Shown here: one piece after another, positions 9,172 to 16,768 of the stretch | Layout of the letters: each line of letters opens with the position of its first letter | How positions within the stretch are numbered: position 1 is the first letter of the stretch | NCBI GenBank assembly: GCA_944320665.1 | Contig: CALUII010000013.1 | Coordinates: 1 to 45,450, forward strand | From: an uncultured Alistipes sp. | GTDB lineage: Bacteria > Bacteroidota > Bacteroidia > Bacteroidales > Rikenellaceae | Reading direction: 5' to 3' | DNA length: 45,450 bases | Notes under the pieces: generated by a model | Databases searched by the model: none | Told to the model about the DNA's origin: nothing | Seen by the model: only the letters and a program-made list of their open reading frames with translations | Position numbers and translations under genes: made by a program

Positions 9172-9222
9172 AAGATTGAAGGCGGGAACCCCGACGTAAT
9201 CGGGGTTCCCGCCTTCAATCTT
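9172..9222. terminator. Bidirectional terminator between fabI and cydB
   Basis: Perfect 23-bp stem (9172-9194 with 9200-9222) and a 5-base loop, sitting between two convergent genes. It is among the most stable hairpins in the window. Confidence 0.85.
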
Positions 9223-9253
9223 GCGTGGGGCGTATATTAATATACGTTGTGAA

Positions 9254-10399
9254 CTAATACTTGTGGTCGTCGTGCTGCATCTCCTCGCGGGTGATGGACT
9301 TGCGGCCGAGGGCCCGCCATACGTACCAGATGTAGGCCACGACGATGGGGATGAAGAGCGAGACGTAGGCCATTACGCGCAGCGTGAATTCGCTCGATGA
9401 CGAATTGCGGATCGTGAGTGACGACTGCATGTCGGCCAGCGACGGATAGTAGGCCGTATCGTTCCATCCGGCACAGAGCAGCAGGGCCAGAACCGCCAGG
9501 ACGGTGCCCGCGCCGCCGAACCAGATGGCGCGGCGGCGTCCGCGCCATCCGTCGACGATGCTCCATACGACGGCCAGCGCCCCAACCACCAGTACGACGG
9601 TCACGACCGGCATCTCCAGCAGGTTGTGGAGGTACTTGTAGGGTTCGGCCGTGATCGCACCCGAGACCGGATCGGCTGCATAGCCTTCGGCAAAGAGCAG
9701 CTCGCAGACGAAGTCAAGGAAGAAGGTCAGGAATCCGATGGCTGCAATGCGGATTTGCGTGCGACAGCGTGCCGCCACAGCCGCGTCGTCGATGCTCTTC
9801 AGCAGATATTGTGCTCCGAGAAGCCGCGCAAGGAAGAGGACGGCCAGGCCGAGACTCCAGTTGCGCCAGTCGCCCAGGGCTTCGAGTCCGTGCCACGGGG
9901 TGGTCCACTGCGAGATGGTCGTATTGCCGCCCAGTTGGGCGATGTTGAGGCGGTCGACCGTGAACCAGCCTCCCGTGAAGAGCGTCCCGACGGCCATGCC
10001 CAGCAGCAGCGGGCCGAGCAGGCCGTTGATCTCGAGGAAGAGGTCGTAGGTGCGTGTGCCGAAGATGTTGCGGGGCTTGGTGCGGTACTCATAGGCCACG
10101 GCCTGCAGCACGAAGACCAGCAGGATCAGCATCCAGACATAGGTTGCGCCGCCGAACGACGTCGAGTAGAAGAGCGGGAACGAGGCGAAGAAGGCGCCGC
10201 CGAAGGTGACCAGCGTCGTGAAGGTGAGTTCCCACTTGCGTCCGAGGGCATTGACGATCATCGACCGTTCGACCTCCGTGCGGCCGAGGGTGCCGATGAG
10301 CGACTGGCCGCCCTGCACGAAGAGCAGGAAGACGAGCAGCGCACCCAGCAGGGCAATCAGAAACCACCAGTAGTGTTGGAGCAGAGAGAGCGTATCCAT
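9254..10399 (-). CDS. cydB: Cytochrome bd ubiquinol/menaquinol oxidase subunit II
   Basis: Polytopic membrane subunit that pairs with CydA in the high-affinity terminal oxidase, reducing O2 at the cytoplasmic membrane. The 381 residues contain eight or nine hydrophobic segments. The N-terminus LLQHYWWFLIALLGALLVFLLFVQGGQS and the segment VNALGRKWELTFTTLVTFGGA are typical CydB. It lies four bases after cydA in the same direction. In an obligately anaerobic gut bacterium the enzyme would serve oxygen scavenging and nanaerobic respiration (general knowledge, not shown here). Confidence 0.96.
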   Translation of the reverse strand: MDTLSLLQHYWWFLIALLGALLVFLLFVQGGQSLIGTLGRTEVERSMIVNALGRKWELTFTTLVTFGGAFFASFPLFYSTSFGGATYVWMLILLVFVLQAVAYEYRTKPRNIFGTRTYDLFLEINGLLGPLLLGMAVGTLFTGGWFTVDRLNIAQLGGNTTISQWTTPWHGLEALGDWRNWSLGLAVLFLARLLGAQYLLKSIDDAAVAARCRTQIRIAAIGFLTFFLDFVCELLFAEGYAADPVSGAITAEPYKYLHNLLEMPVVTVVLVVGALAVVWSIVDGWRGRRRAIWFGGAGTVLAVLALLLCAGWNDTAYYPSLADMQSSLTIRNSSSSEFTLRVMAYVSLFIPIVVAYIWYVWRALGRKSITREEMQHDDHKY

Positions 10400-10403
10400 G
10401 GCT

Positions 10404-11969
10404 TTATTCGTTTTTGGGACCGATTTTGATTTGACGCAGCAGGATGCTCAACTCGGCGATGAGCAGTGCTGTGAAGAGGGCAAGGAAGAGGAAGAAGGTG
10501 GTCGAGACGGCTTCGCCCGGCAGGTCCGAGACGGCGACGCCCACGGGCATCAGATCCTGAATGGCCCAGGGCTGACGCCCCACCTCGGCAACGATCCATC
10601 CCGCCTGCGAGGCGAGGTACGAGAGCGGGATGCAGGCGATCATCACCCACAGCAGCCACCGTTTGTCGGCGAGGCGGTCGCGGCGGTTGAGCCACCACAC
10701 GGCTGCCAGCAGCACGATGAAGAGGCTGCCGGCGCCCACCATCACGCGGAACGAGTAGAAGAGCAGCGGCACATTGGGCACGATCTGTTGCGGGGAGTGG
10801 AGGTAGCCGTAGCCCAGATAGGCGAAGTTTTGTGTGAGGAAATTCTGTCCGTCGGGTGTCGACGGGTCGAAGAGCCCCTGGATCTGGCGCATCACCAGCG
10901 AGTCGCCCGCCTCCTTGGCCTGGCGGTAGAAGTTGAGCTGGGCGATGGCCACGCGTCCGCGGTCGATCTTCTCCTGAGTCGAAAGGATACCTCGCTCGGG
11001 GTTTCCCGCCACGAGGTCGTTGATGCCGGCGACGTAGGCCTCGGCATCGCGGAAGCTCATTATGGAGAGCAGTTTCGGCAGGTCGATCTTGAAGTAGAAG
11101 GCCTCGTCGTCCGACGTGCGTTCGGCCTCGGGGCGCAACACGCCGACGACCGTCAGCGGAGCCCCTTCGCGGCCGTCATACAGCGCCTCCATGGCGGCCA
11201 GTTTCATCGGCTGCGTGCGGGCTACGATGGCGCCCGACCGGTCGCCCGTGAAGGCCGTGACGAGGGCTGCCACCAGGCCGAAGAGCGCAGCGATGCCGAT
11301 GCTCTTGGAGGCCATCCGGCGTTCGCGTCCGCGCAGCAGGTACCAGGCGCTGACGCCGACGACGAAGAGCGCCGCCAGCGTGAACGACGAGGTGACCGTA
11401 TGGCTGAACTTGTTGACCGCCACGGGGGAGAAGGCAACCTCCCAGAACGAGGTCATCTCGTTGCGCACGGTGTCGAGGTTGAAGGTGCAGCCCACGGGGT
11501 GCTGCATCCACGAGTTGGCCACCAGGATCCACCACGCCGAGAGGTTGGCGCCGATGGCCGTGAGCCACGTGGCCGTGAGGTGGAATCCGCGCGAGACCTT
11601 GTTCCAGCCGAAGAACATCACGGCGATGAAGGTGCTCTCGAGGAAGAAGGCCATGATGCCCTCGATGGCCAGCGGAGCGCCGAAGATGTCGCCCACGAAG
11701 TGCGAGTAGTTGGACCAGTTGGTGCCGAATTCGAATTCGAGAATCAGGCCCGTGGCCACGCCGATGGCGAAGTTCACGCCGAACAGGCGCATCCAGAACT
11801 GTACGGTGCGCCGCCAGAAGGGGTCGCCCGTACGGTACCAGAGCGTCTCCATGATGGCGATCAGAACGCTCAGTCCCAGCGTCAGCGGGACGAAGAGCCA
11901 GTGGTAGATGGCCGTCAGGGCAAATTGTGCCCGCGACCAGTCGACGGTTTGCAGGAGATCGGTCGTCAT
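10404..11969 (-). CDS. cydA: Cytochrome bd ubiquinol/menaquinol oxidase subunit I
   Basis: Heme-bearing subunit of the bd oxidase. Visible landmarks are His23 in IYHWLFVPLTLG (heme ligand region), the SWMQHPVG segment, NKFSHTVTSSF (second heme-ligand histidine), the quinol-site motif KLAAMEALYD and the Q-loop end GRQPW. At 521 residues with about 140 between KLAAMEALYD and GRQPW, it resembles the long Q-loop type. Its ATG overlaps the stop codon of the small DUF4492 gene (ATGA), so the three genes form one operon. Confidence 0.97.
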   Translation of the reverse strand: MTTDLLQTVDWSRAQFALTAIYHWLFVPLTLGLSVLIAIMETLWYRTGDPFWRRTVQFWMRLFGVNFAIGVATGLILEFEFGTNWSNYSHFVGDIFGAPLAIEGIMAFFLESTFIAVMFFGWNKVSRGFHLTATWLTAIGANLSAWWILVANSWMQHPVGCTFNLDTVRNEMTSFWEVAFSPVAVNKFSHTVTSSFTLAALFVVGVSAWYLLRGRERRMASKSIGIAALFGLVAALVTAFTGDRSGAIVARTQPMKLAAMEALYDGREGAPLTVVGVLRPEAERTSDDEAFYFKIDLPKLLSIMSFRDAEAYVAGINDLVAGNPERGILSTQEKIDRGRVAIAQLNFYRQAKEAGDSLVMRQIQGLFDPSTPDGQNFLTQNFAYLGYGYLHSPQQIVPNVPLLFYSFRVMVGAGSLFIVLLAAVWWLNRRDRLADKRWLLWVMIACIPLSYLASQAGWIVAEVGRQPWAIQDLMPVGVAVSDLPGEAVSTTFFLFLALFTALLIAELSILLRQIKIGPKNE

Positions 11970-12184
11970 AACGATTGAGTTTGTGTGTCGGTTAATTGCT
12001 CCATGACGTGTGCGCTGCGTTGGGCGTCGTTCTGCCCGGCGAGCGGGTCACGGAAGAAGAAGAGTTTCAGTATGGCGAACATCACGAAGAGTTTGATGAG
12101 GATGATGGCCCACAACGTACGGCCGAGGGTCATCTCACGGAAACCCTCGATGTAGAAACGGACCACGTTGTGCAACCAGTTCAT
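11966..12184 (-). CDS. DUF4492 small membrane protein of the cytochrome bd operon
   Basis: A 72-residue protein starting MNWLHNVVRFYIEGFREMTLG, with one strongly hydrophobic helix (LWAIILIKLFVMFAILKLFFF) and a polar tail. The pattern FYxxGFxxMTLGxxLWxIILIKLF is that of DUF4492, a family found next to cydAB in Bacteroidetes. The frame is open upstream to 12289, but that extension crosses the promoter. It is first in the operon and overlaps cydA by four bases. A role as a CydX-like assembly or stability subunit is an inference from size, single helix and position. Confidence 0.88.
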   Translation of the reverse strand: MNWLHNVVRFYIEGFREMTLGRTLWAIILIKLFVMFAILKLFFFRDPLAGQNDAQRSAHVMEQLTDTQTQSL

Positions 12185-12232
12185 CGCGTTGTTCGACTGC
12201 GAAATATTGAATGGAGCTGTCTTTGCTGCATC

Positions 12233-12240
12233 CAAAGATA
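12233..12240 (-). promoter_or_regulatory. -7 element of the cyd operon promoter
   Basis: On the minus strand TATCTTTG is a full match to TAnnTTTG, about 50 bases before the DUF4492 start. No clear TTTG is seen at the -33 distance, which may mean an activator is needed. Confidence 0.55.
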
Positions 12241-12313
12241 CGACAATTTTGCCAATCGGAACGTATTTCGGTTGAAAAATGCAGGGCATGAAGAGTGATC
12301 CTGATATTTTTCG

Positions 12314-12321
12314 TACTTTTG
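12314..12321 (+). promoter_or_regulatory. -7 element of the nhaC-like gene promoter
   Basis: TACTTTTG matches TAnnTTTG and lies about 60 bases before ATG 12382. The -33 region is not a clear match. Confidence 0.5.
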
Positions 12322-12381
12322 CCCCCTCGTTAGGTTGGGTTGCCTTTTGTTAGGTTAATAATTAGATCTTTTGTGACGCGT

Positions 12382-13890
12382 ATGACAACAACGAAACACT
12401 CTCCGCAGCAGGAGGGGCGGATGCCTTCGCCCTGGATTGCCGTCGTGCCGCTGGCCGTATTGACGCTGCTGCTCTATGTCGTGATCCGGGCCTTCGGAGG
12501 GGACTCCATCAACGGCGGAAGCCAGATTGCGCTGCTCTCGGCCACGTCGGTTTGCGTGATGTTGGCGATCGGCATCTACGGCGTGCGGTGGGCGGTGCTC
12601 GAGGAGGCGATCATCGACAACATCCGTGCCTCGGCCTCGGCCATCATCATCCTGCTGCTTATCGGTGCCATCGCCGGATCGTGGATGGTCAGCGGGGTGG
12701 TGCCGACGATGATCTACTACGGACTGAAGATCCTCCATCCGTCGTTCTTCCTGGTGGCATCGTGCGCCATCTGTGCCGTGGTGTCGCTCACGACCGGCAG
12801 TTCGTGGACGACGATCGCCACCATCGGCGTGGCGCTCATGGGGATCGGCCGGGCCATGGGGTTCCCCGACGGGTGGGTGGCCGGTGCCATCATTTCGGGA
12901 GCCTACTTCGGTGACAAACTCTCGTTGCTCTCCGATACGACGGTTCTCGCTTCGTCGACGGTCGGGGTGCCGCTCTTCACCCACATCCGCTACATGCTCT
13001 ACACGACGGTGCCCTCGATGGTCCTTGCGCTCGGCGTCTTTACGACGGCCGGGTTCTGTCTCGATCACGGAGTCGGTGCCGAAGCCGAGGTCTATGCCGC
13101 AACACTTGCCTCCATATTTCACATTTCGCCCTGGCTGCTGCTCGTCCCGTTGGCCACGGGGGTGCTGATCGCGCGCAAACTGCCGGCCATCGTGACGCTC
13201 TTCTGTGCCGTGGTCTTTGCCTGCGTGGCGATGCTGGCCGCCCAGCCCGAACTGGTGGCTCAGGTGGCCGGCGTGGAGGGACTCGACTTCATGTCGGGAT
13301 TCAAGGGGGTGTTGATGTCGTGTTTCGGACCGACGGCGCTGACAACCGGATCGCCCGAACTGGATGCGCTGGTCGCCACACGCGGCATGGGCGGCATGCT
13401 CAATACGGTGTGGCTCATCATCTGTGCCATGTGTTTCGGCGGCGTGATGACCGGCAGCGGCATGCTGCGTTCGTTGACGACGATCTTCCTGCGTGTGGTG
13501 CGGCGCACCTTTTCGGCCGTGGCCTCGACCGTCGGTGCCGGGATCTTCTTCAATCTCTGCACGGCCGACCAATACATCTCGATCATCCTCTCGGGGCGTC
13601 TGTTCCGCGACCTCTATGCCGAACGCGGACTCGAGGAGCGGCTGCTCAGCCGCTCGGTGGAGGATTCGGCGACGGTCTGCTCGGTCCTTATCCCGTGGAA
13701 CTCGTGCGGAATGACGCAGGCAACGGTGCTGGGGGTTTCGACTTTTGTCTATTTCCCATACTGCATCTTCAATATCGTCTCGCCGTTGATGTCGCTGCTG
13801 GTGGCAGCCGTCGGTTGGAAGATCGCCCGTCCGGCCGGGGGTGAAAAACGGCAGCCCGAGTTGGCGCCCGACGGAAAGACGGACATGTAA
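12382..13890 (+). CDS. nhaC: NhaC-family Na+/H+ antiporter
   Basis: Integral membrane antiporter of 502 residues with about 12 hydrophobic segments, expected to extrude Na+ in exchange for protons at the cytoplasmic membrane. Family landmarks are the ASAIIILLLIGAIAGSWMVSG region, SLTTGSSWTTIATIGVALMGIG, SGAYFGDKLSLLSDTTVLAS and the late ILSGRLFRDLYAERGLEERLLSRSVEDS segment. The start chosen at 12382 (MTTTKHSPQQEG) leaves a short polar N-terminus before the first helix. It is followed after 21 bases by a phosphatase gene. The exact substrate (Na+/H+ or a malate/lactate-type exchange) cannot be set from sequence, so the gene symbol is a family label. Confidence 0.88.
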   Translation: MTTTKHSPQQEGRMPSPWIAVVPLAVLTLLLYVVIRAFGGDSINGGSQIALLSATSVCVMLAIGIYGVRWAVLEEAIIDNIRASASAIIILLLIGAIAGSWMVSGVVPTMIYYGLKILHPSFFLVASCAICAVVSLTTGSSWTTIATIGVALMGIGRAMGFPDGWVAGAIISGAYFGDKLSLLSDTTVLASSTVGVPLFTHIRYMLYTTVPSMVLALGVFTTAGFCLDHGVGAEAEVYAATLASIFHISPWLLLVPLATGVLIARKLPAIVTLFCAVVFACVAMLAAQPELVAQVAGVEGLDFMSGFKGVLMSCFGPTALTTGSPELDALVATRGMGGMLNTVWLIICAMCFGGVMTGSGMLRSLTTIFLRVVRRTFSAVASTVGAGIFFNLCTADQYISIILSGRLFRDLYAERGLEERLLSRSVEDSATVCSVLIPWNSCGMTQATVLGVSTFVYFPYCIFNIVSPLMSLLVAAVGWKIARPAGGEKRQPELAPDGKTDM

Positions 13891-13911
13891 AATAAAACCA
13901 ATGCGTCTATC

Positions 13912-14583
13912 ATGATGGAACACAAGATCGAACTGGTCATCTTCGACCTCGACGGTACGCTGCTCAATACGATCGGCGATCTGGCCGAGAGCTGCAACGT
14001 GGTGCTGGGCCGCCGCGGCCTGCCGCAACATACCTATGAGGAGTATTGTCACTTTGTCGGCAACGGCATCCTGCGGCTCGTCGAACGGGCATTGCCCGAG
14101 GCGTTGCGTACGCCCGAGACGGTGGCGGCCGTGCGGCAGGATTTCGTGGAATACTACACGGCCCACATCGACTGCCATACGCAACCCTATGCGGGAATTC
14201 CGGAACTGTTGCAGACCCTCGCCGGGCGGGGTATCCGCCTGGCCGTGGCGTCGAACAAGTTTCAGGCCGGCACCGAGAAACTGGTGCGTCGTTTCTTCCC
14301 GCAGATTGACTTTGCGGCCCTCTTCGGACAGCGTCCCGATGTGCCGCTGAAGCCCGATCCGGCCGTCGTCGAGGAGATCCTCCGGATGACGGGCATCGAC
14401 CGCAAGGCGGTGCTCTACGTGGGCGATTCGGGCGTCGACATGCAGACGGCGGCCGCAGCCGGTGTGCACTCCGTGGGGGTGACGTGGGGATTTCGTCCGC
14501 GAGCCGAGCTCGAGGCGAACGGCGCCTGGCGGATCGTCGACCGGGCGGAAGAGATCGTTGCAATGGTTCAGCTGCAGCAGTAG
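13912..14583 (+). CDS. HAD-superfamily phosphatase, phosphoglycolate-phosphatase-like
   Basis: Cytoplasmic HAD hydrolase of 223 residues. Motif I is FDLDGTLLNT (nucleophile Asp and general-acid Asp), motif II is AVASNK, motif III is the lysine in LKPDP, and motif IV is YVGDSGVDMQTAAAAG. The cap domain sits between motifs I and II (C1 type), as in Gph and related enzymes; pyrophosphatase or another sugar-phosphate activity is equally possible. A second Met codon at 13915 could also start it. Its last 16 bases overlap the end of the convergent sigma-54 activator gene. Confidence 0.88.
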   Translation: MMEHKIELVIFDLDGTLLNTIGDLAESCNVVLGRRGLPQHTYEEYCHFVGNGILRLVERALPEALRTPETVAAVRQDFVEYYTAHIDCHTQPYAGIPELLQTLAGRGIRLAVASNKFQAGTEKLVRRFFPQIDFAALFGQRPDVPLKPDPAVVEEILRMTGIDRKAVLYVGDSGVDMQTAAAAGVHSVGVTWGFRPRAELEANGAWRIVDRAEEIVAMVQLQQ

Positions 14584-15728
14584 CGCGTCACGTCGTCGGA
14601 GGTGATCTGTTCGCCGCCGAGGATCACGAGCCGTTCGACGACGTTGTGCAGTTCGCGGATGTTGCCCGTCCAGGCCATCGCCTGCAGCGCCTGGACCGCC
14701 TCGGGGGTAATCGCCTTAATGGGGATGTGGTACTCGCTGCAGATCTGTTGCAGAAAGTAGTCGATCAGTTCCGGAATGTCGTCGGCGCGATCGCGCAGTG
14801 CCGGCACGTGGATCACGATCACGCCGAGGCGGTGGTAGAGGTCCTCGCGGAAGTTGCCGCGGGCGATCTCCGCGTGCAGGTCCTTGTTCGTGGCAGCGAT
14901 CACGCGTACGTCCACTTCGATATCCTTGTCGCTGCCCACGCGGCTGATTTTGCGCTCTTGCAGGGCACGCAGCACCTTGGCCTGGGCGGCAAGCGACATG
15001 TCGCCGATTTCGTCCATGAAGAGCGTGCCGCCGTCGGCCTGCTCGAATTTGCCGCGGCGCTGTTTGACCGCCGAGGTGAAGGCCCCGCGTTCGTGGCCGA
15101 AGAGTTCGCTCTCGATCAGTTCGGAGGGGATGGCCGCGCAGTTTACCTCGACGAACGGTGCCGCAGCCCGGTGGCTCTTGGCATGGAGCCAGTGTGCGAC
15201 CAGCTCCTTGCCCGTGCCGTTTTCGCCCGTGATGAGCACGCGGGCTTCGGACGGGGCCACCTTGTCGATCAGCTGGCGGACCTGCTCGATCTGCGGCGAG
15301 TGGCCGATGATCGGGTCAGCCTGTGCGGGCTTGGCCCGTCGGGCACGGCTTGCGGCGCGCGGTGCCGGAATGGAGGAAGCCGGATCGTCGGCGCCCGGGG
15401 CCGATTCGCTGTCGACGATGCGGTGGATCGACTGCATCAGCCGATTCATGTTGTAGGGGCGCGTGAGGTAGTCCTCCGCCCCGTGACGCAGCGCCTCGAT
15501 GGCCGAGTCGATCGTTCCGGCATCCGACAGCACGATGAAGGGAATGCCGGCGTCGGGCACCCGGCAACCGTCCTCGGAGAGAATCACGTCGAACGGAATC
15601 CGACGGCACAGATCGGCCGCGATACGCTCGTCTTCGGCCCCCTCGGTGGAGAATCCTTCAAATTCGAGCCGCTCGCGCAGGGTGTTTCGCATGCTTTTTG
15701 AATGGTCGAGAATCAAAACTTTTGCCAT
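14568..15728 (-). CDS. Sigma-54 activator with degenerate receiver and no DNA-binding domain
   Basis: 386 residues: receiver-like region (1-105), Ala/Arg/Pro-rich linker, then an AAA+ sigma-54 interaction domain (about 138-375). The AAA+ part is intact, with Walker A GENGTGKE, sigma-54 loop GAFTSA (commonly GAFTGA), Walker B GGTLFMDEIGDM and an arginine-finger region FREDLYHRLGVIVI. The receiver is not: the acidic pair is D8-H9, the phospho-acceptor position holds Glu52 (VILSED), the following alpha3 region is about ten residues short, and the conserved Lys is Arg90 (YLTRP). The protein stops at DDVTRYCCS with no Fis-type helix-turn-helix. It should therefore act on sigma-54 polymerase without normal phosphorylation or its own DNA site. 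Confidence 0.88.
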   Translation of the reverse strand: MAKVLILDHSKSMRNTLRERLEFEGFSTEGAEDERIAADLCRRIPFDVILSEDGCRVPDAGIPFIVLSDAGTIDSAIEALRHGAEDYLTRPYNMNRLMQSIHRIVDSESAPGADDPASSIPAPRAASRARRAKPAQADPIIGHSPQIEQVRQLIDKVAPSEARVLITGENGTGKELVAHWLHAKSHRAAAPFVEVNCAAIPSELIESELFGHERGAFTSAVKQRRGKFEQADGGTLFMDEIGDMSLAAQAKVLRALQERKISRVGSDKDIEVDVRVIAATNKDLHAEIARGNFREDLYHRLGVIVIHVPALRDRADDIPELIDYFLQQICSEYHIPIKAITPEAVQALQAMAWTGNIRELHNVVERLVILGGEQITSDDVTRYCCS

Positions 15729-15731
15729 GAC

Positions 15732-15761
15732 TTGTTTTCTACGATTTTTTGCCTACTTTTG
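15732..15761 (+). promoter_or_regulatory. Promoter upstream of the DUF4290 gene
   Basis: TTG at 15732-15734, a 19-base spacer and TACTTTTG (15754-15761) approximate the Bacteroidetes consensus. It would give a leader of about 155 bases to ATG 15924. Confidence 0.55.
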
Positions 15762-15764
15762 TAC

Positions 15765-15792
15765 CAAAGTTAACGACTTTTCCCGGTGAAAA
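15765..15792 (-). promoter_or_regulatory. Candidate promoter of the sigma-54 activator gene
   Basis: On the minus strand TAACTTTG (15765-15772) fits TAnnTTTG, with a weak TTTT at the -33 distance. It abuts the divergent promoter at 15732-15761, so the two may compete. Confidence 0.35.
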
Positions 15793-15923
15793 CCTAATCC
15801 TCGCAAGGAGCGCCCCGTGGGGGAAACCGGTGAGCTGAAACTCTTTAAACGATCCATTGCGCCGGGCCGATTTTACCGTACGTGCGCCCGTTCCGAACAG
15901 AGCGCTGGGTCGAATTACGACGT

Positions 15924-16613
15924 ATGAGAAAGAATTACAATTACACACGGCGCAAACTCTTCCTGCCCGAATACGGGCGACATATCCACGAAATGATCGA
16001 CTCGCTGCTCGAGATCGAGGACCGTCGCGAACGCAACCGTCAGGCGCGTGCCGTGATCGCCGTCATGGGCAACCTCAATCCGCTGCTGCGCGATACGGCC
16101 GACTTTACCCACAAACTGTGGGACCATCTGTTCATCATGTCTGATTTCAAGCTCGATGTGGATTCGCCCTATCCGCGTCCGTCGCGCGACGAGCTGACCG
16201 TGACGCCGCATCCGCTCCACTATTCGCAGGGCCGGATCGCCTACAAACATTACGGCAAATACGTTGAGCGCATGATCTGCAGCCTGGCCCAGGAGAAGGA
16301 TCCCCGTGTGGTGTCGCGTACGTTGGACAATCTGGCCCGCTACATGCGCACAAAGAGCTACGAATACAATCAGGAACACCCGAATAACGAGGTGATCGTA
16401 AAGGACATAAAGCAGATGTCCGGAGGTGCTATCGAGGTGGATGAAGTGGCACTCAACAACATCCGAAGCGACTACAAACAGCACTTTCCGGCACGTCAGC
16501 AAAAGGGGCCGCAACGCCCGCAACAGCGTATGCAGCAGAAAAACAACGGCCGCCATCCGCAACAGCGCGCTTTCGTGAAAAATAACGGAGCCCGCCACAA
16601 TGCACAGAAGTAA
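15924..16613 (+). CDS. DUF4290 family protein
   Basis: A 229-residue cytoplasmic protein. The N-terminal part (YNYTRRKLFLPEYGRHIHEM ... IEDRRERNRQARAVIAVMGN ... DFTHKLWDHLFIMSDFKLDV) is the signature of DUF4290, a family confined to Bacteroidetes with no established function. The start at 15924 is chosen because the family begins at this motif. The C-terminal 45 residues are low complexity, rich in Gln, Arg, Pro and Asn (QQKGPQRPQQRMQQKNNGR), very basic and probably disordered, as in nucleic-acid-binding tails. The neighbours give no clear functional clue. Confidence 0.88.
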   Translation: MRKNYNYTRRKLFLPEYGRHIHEMIDSLLEIEDRRERNRQARAVIAVMGNLNPLLRDTADFTHKLWDHLFIMSDFKLDVDSPYPRPSRDELTVTPHPLHYSQGRIAYKHYGKYVERMICSLAQEKDPRVVSRTLDNLARYMRTKSYEYNQEHPNNEVIVKDIKQMSGGAIEVDEVALNNIRSDYKQHFPARQQKGPQRPQQRMQQKNNGRHPQQRAFVKNNGARHNAQK

Positions 16614-16768
16614 TCGCACGTTTGTCTCCCGGGCGGCCGATTCCTTGGCAACCTCGTGCCCCCTCCGGCCGTAACGGCGGAGCGCGTATGCAGGCGGGCC
16701 GCCGCCGAGCGAGGAAACGGGAGAAGAGCCGCTCAAATAAATACACAACCTTGTCAGGAGCTTTCAAC

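Noticed and set aside
12355-14469. A 704-codon minus-strand frame opposite nhaC and the phosphatase gene
   Set aside because: His/Arg/Asp-rich shadow translation. The plus strand encodes two recognisable proteins over the same bases.
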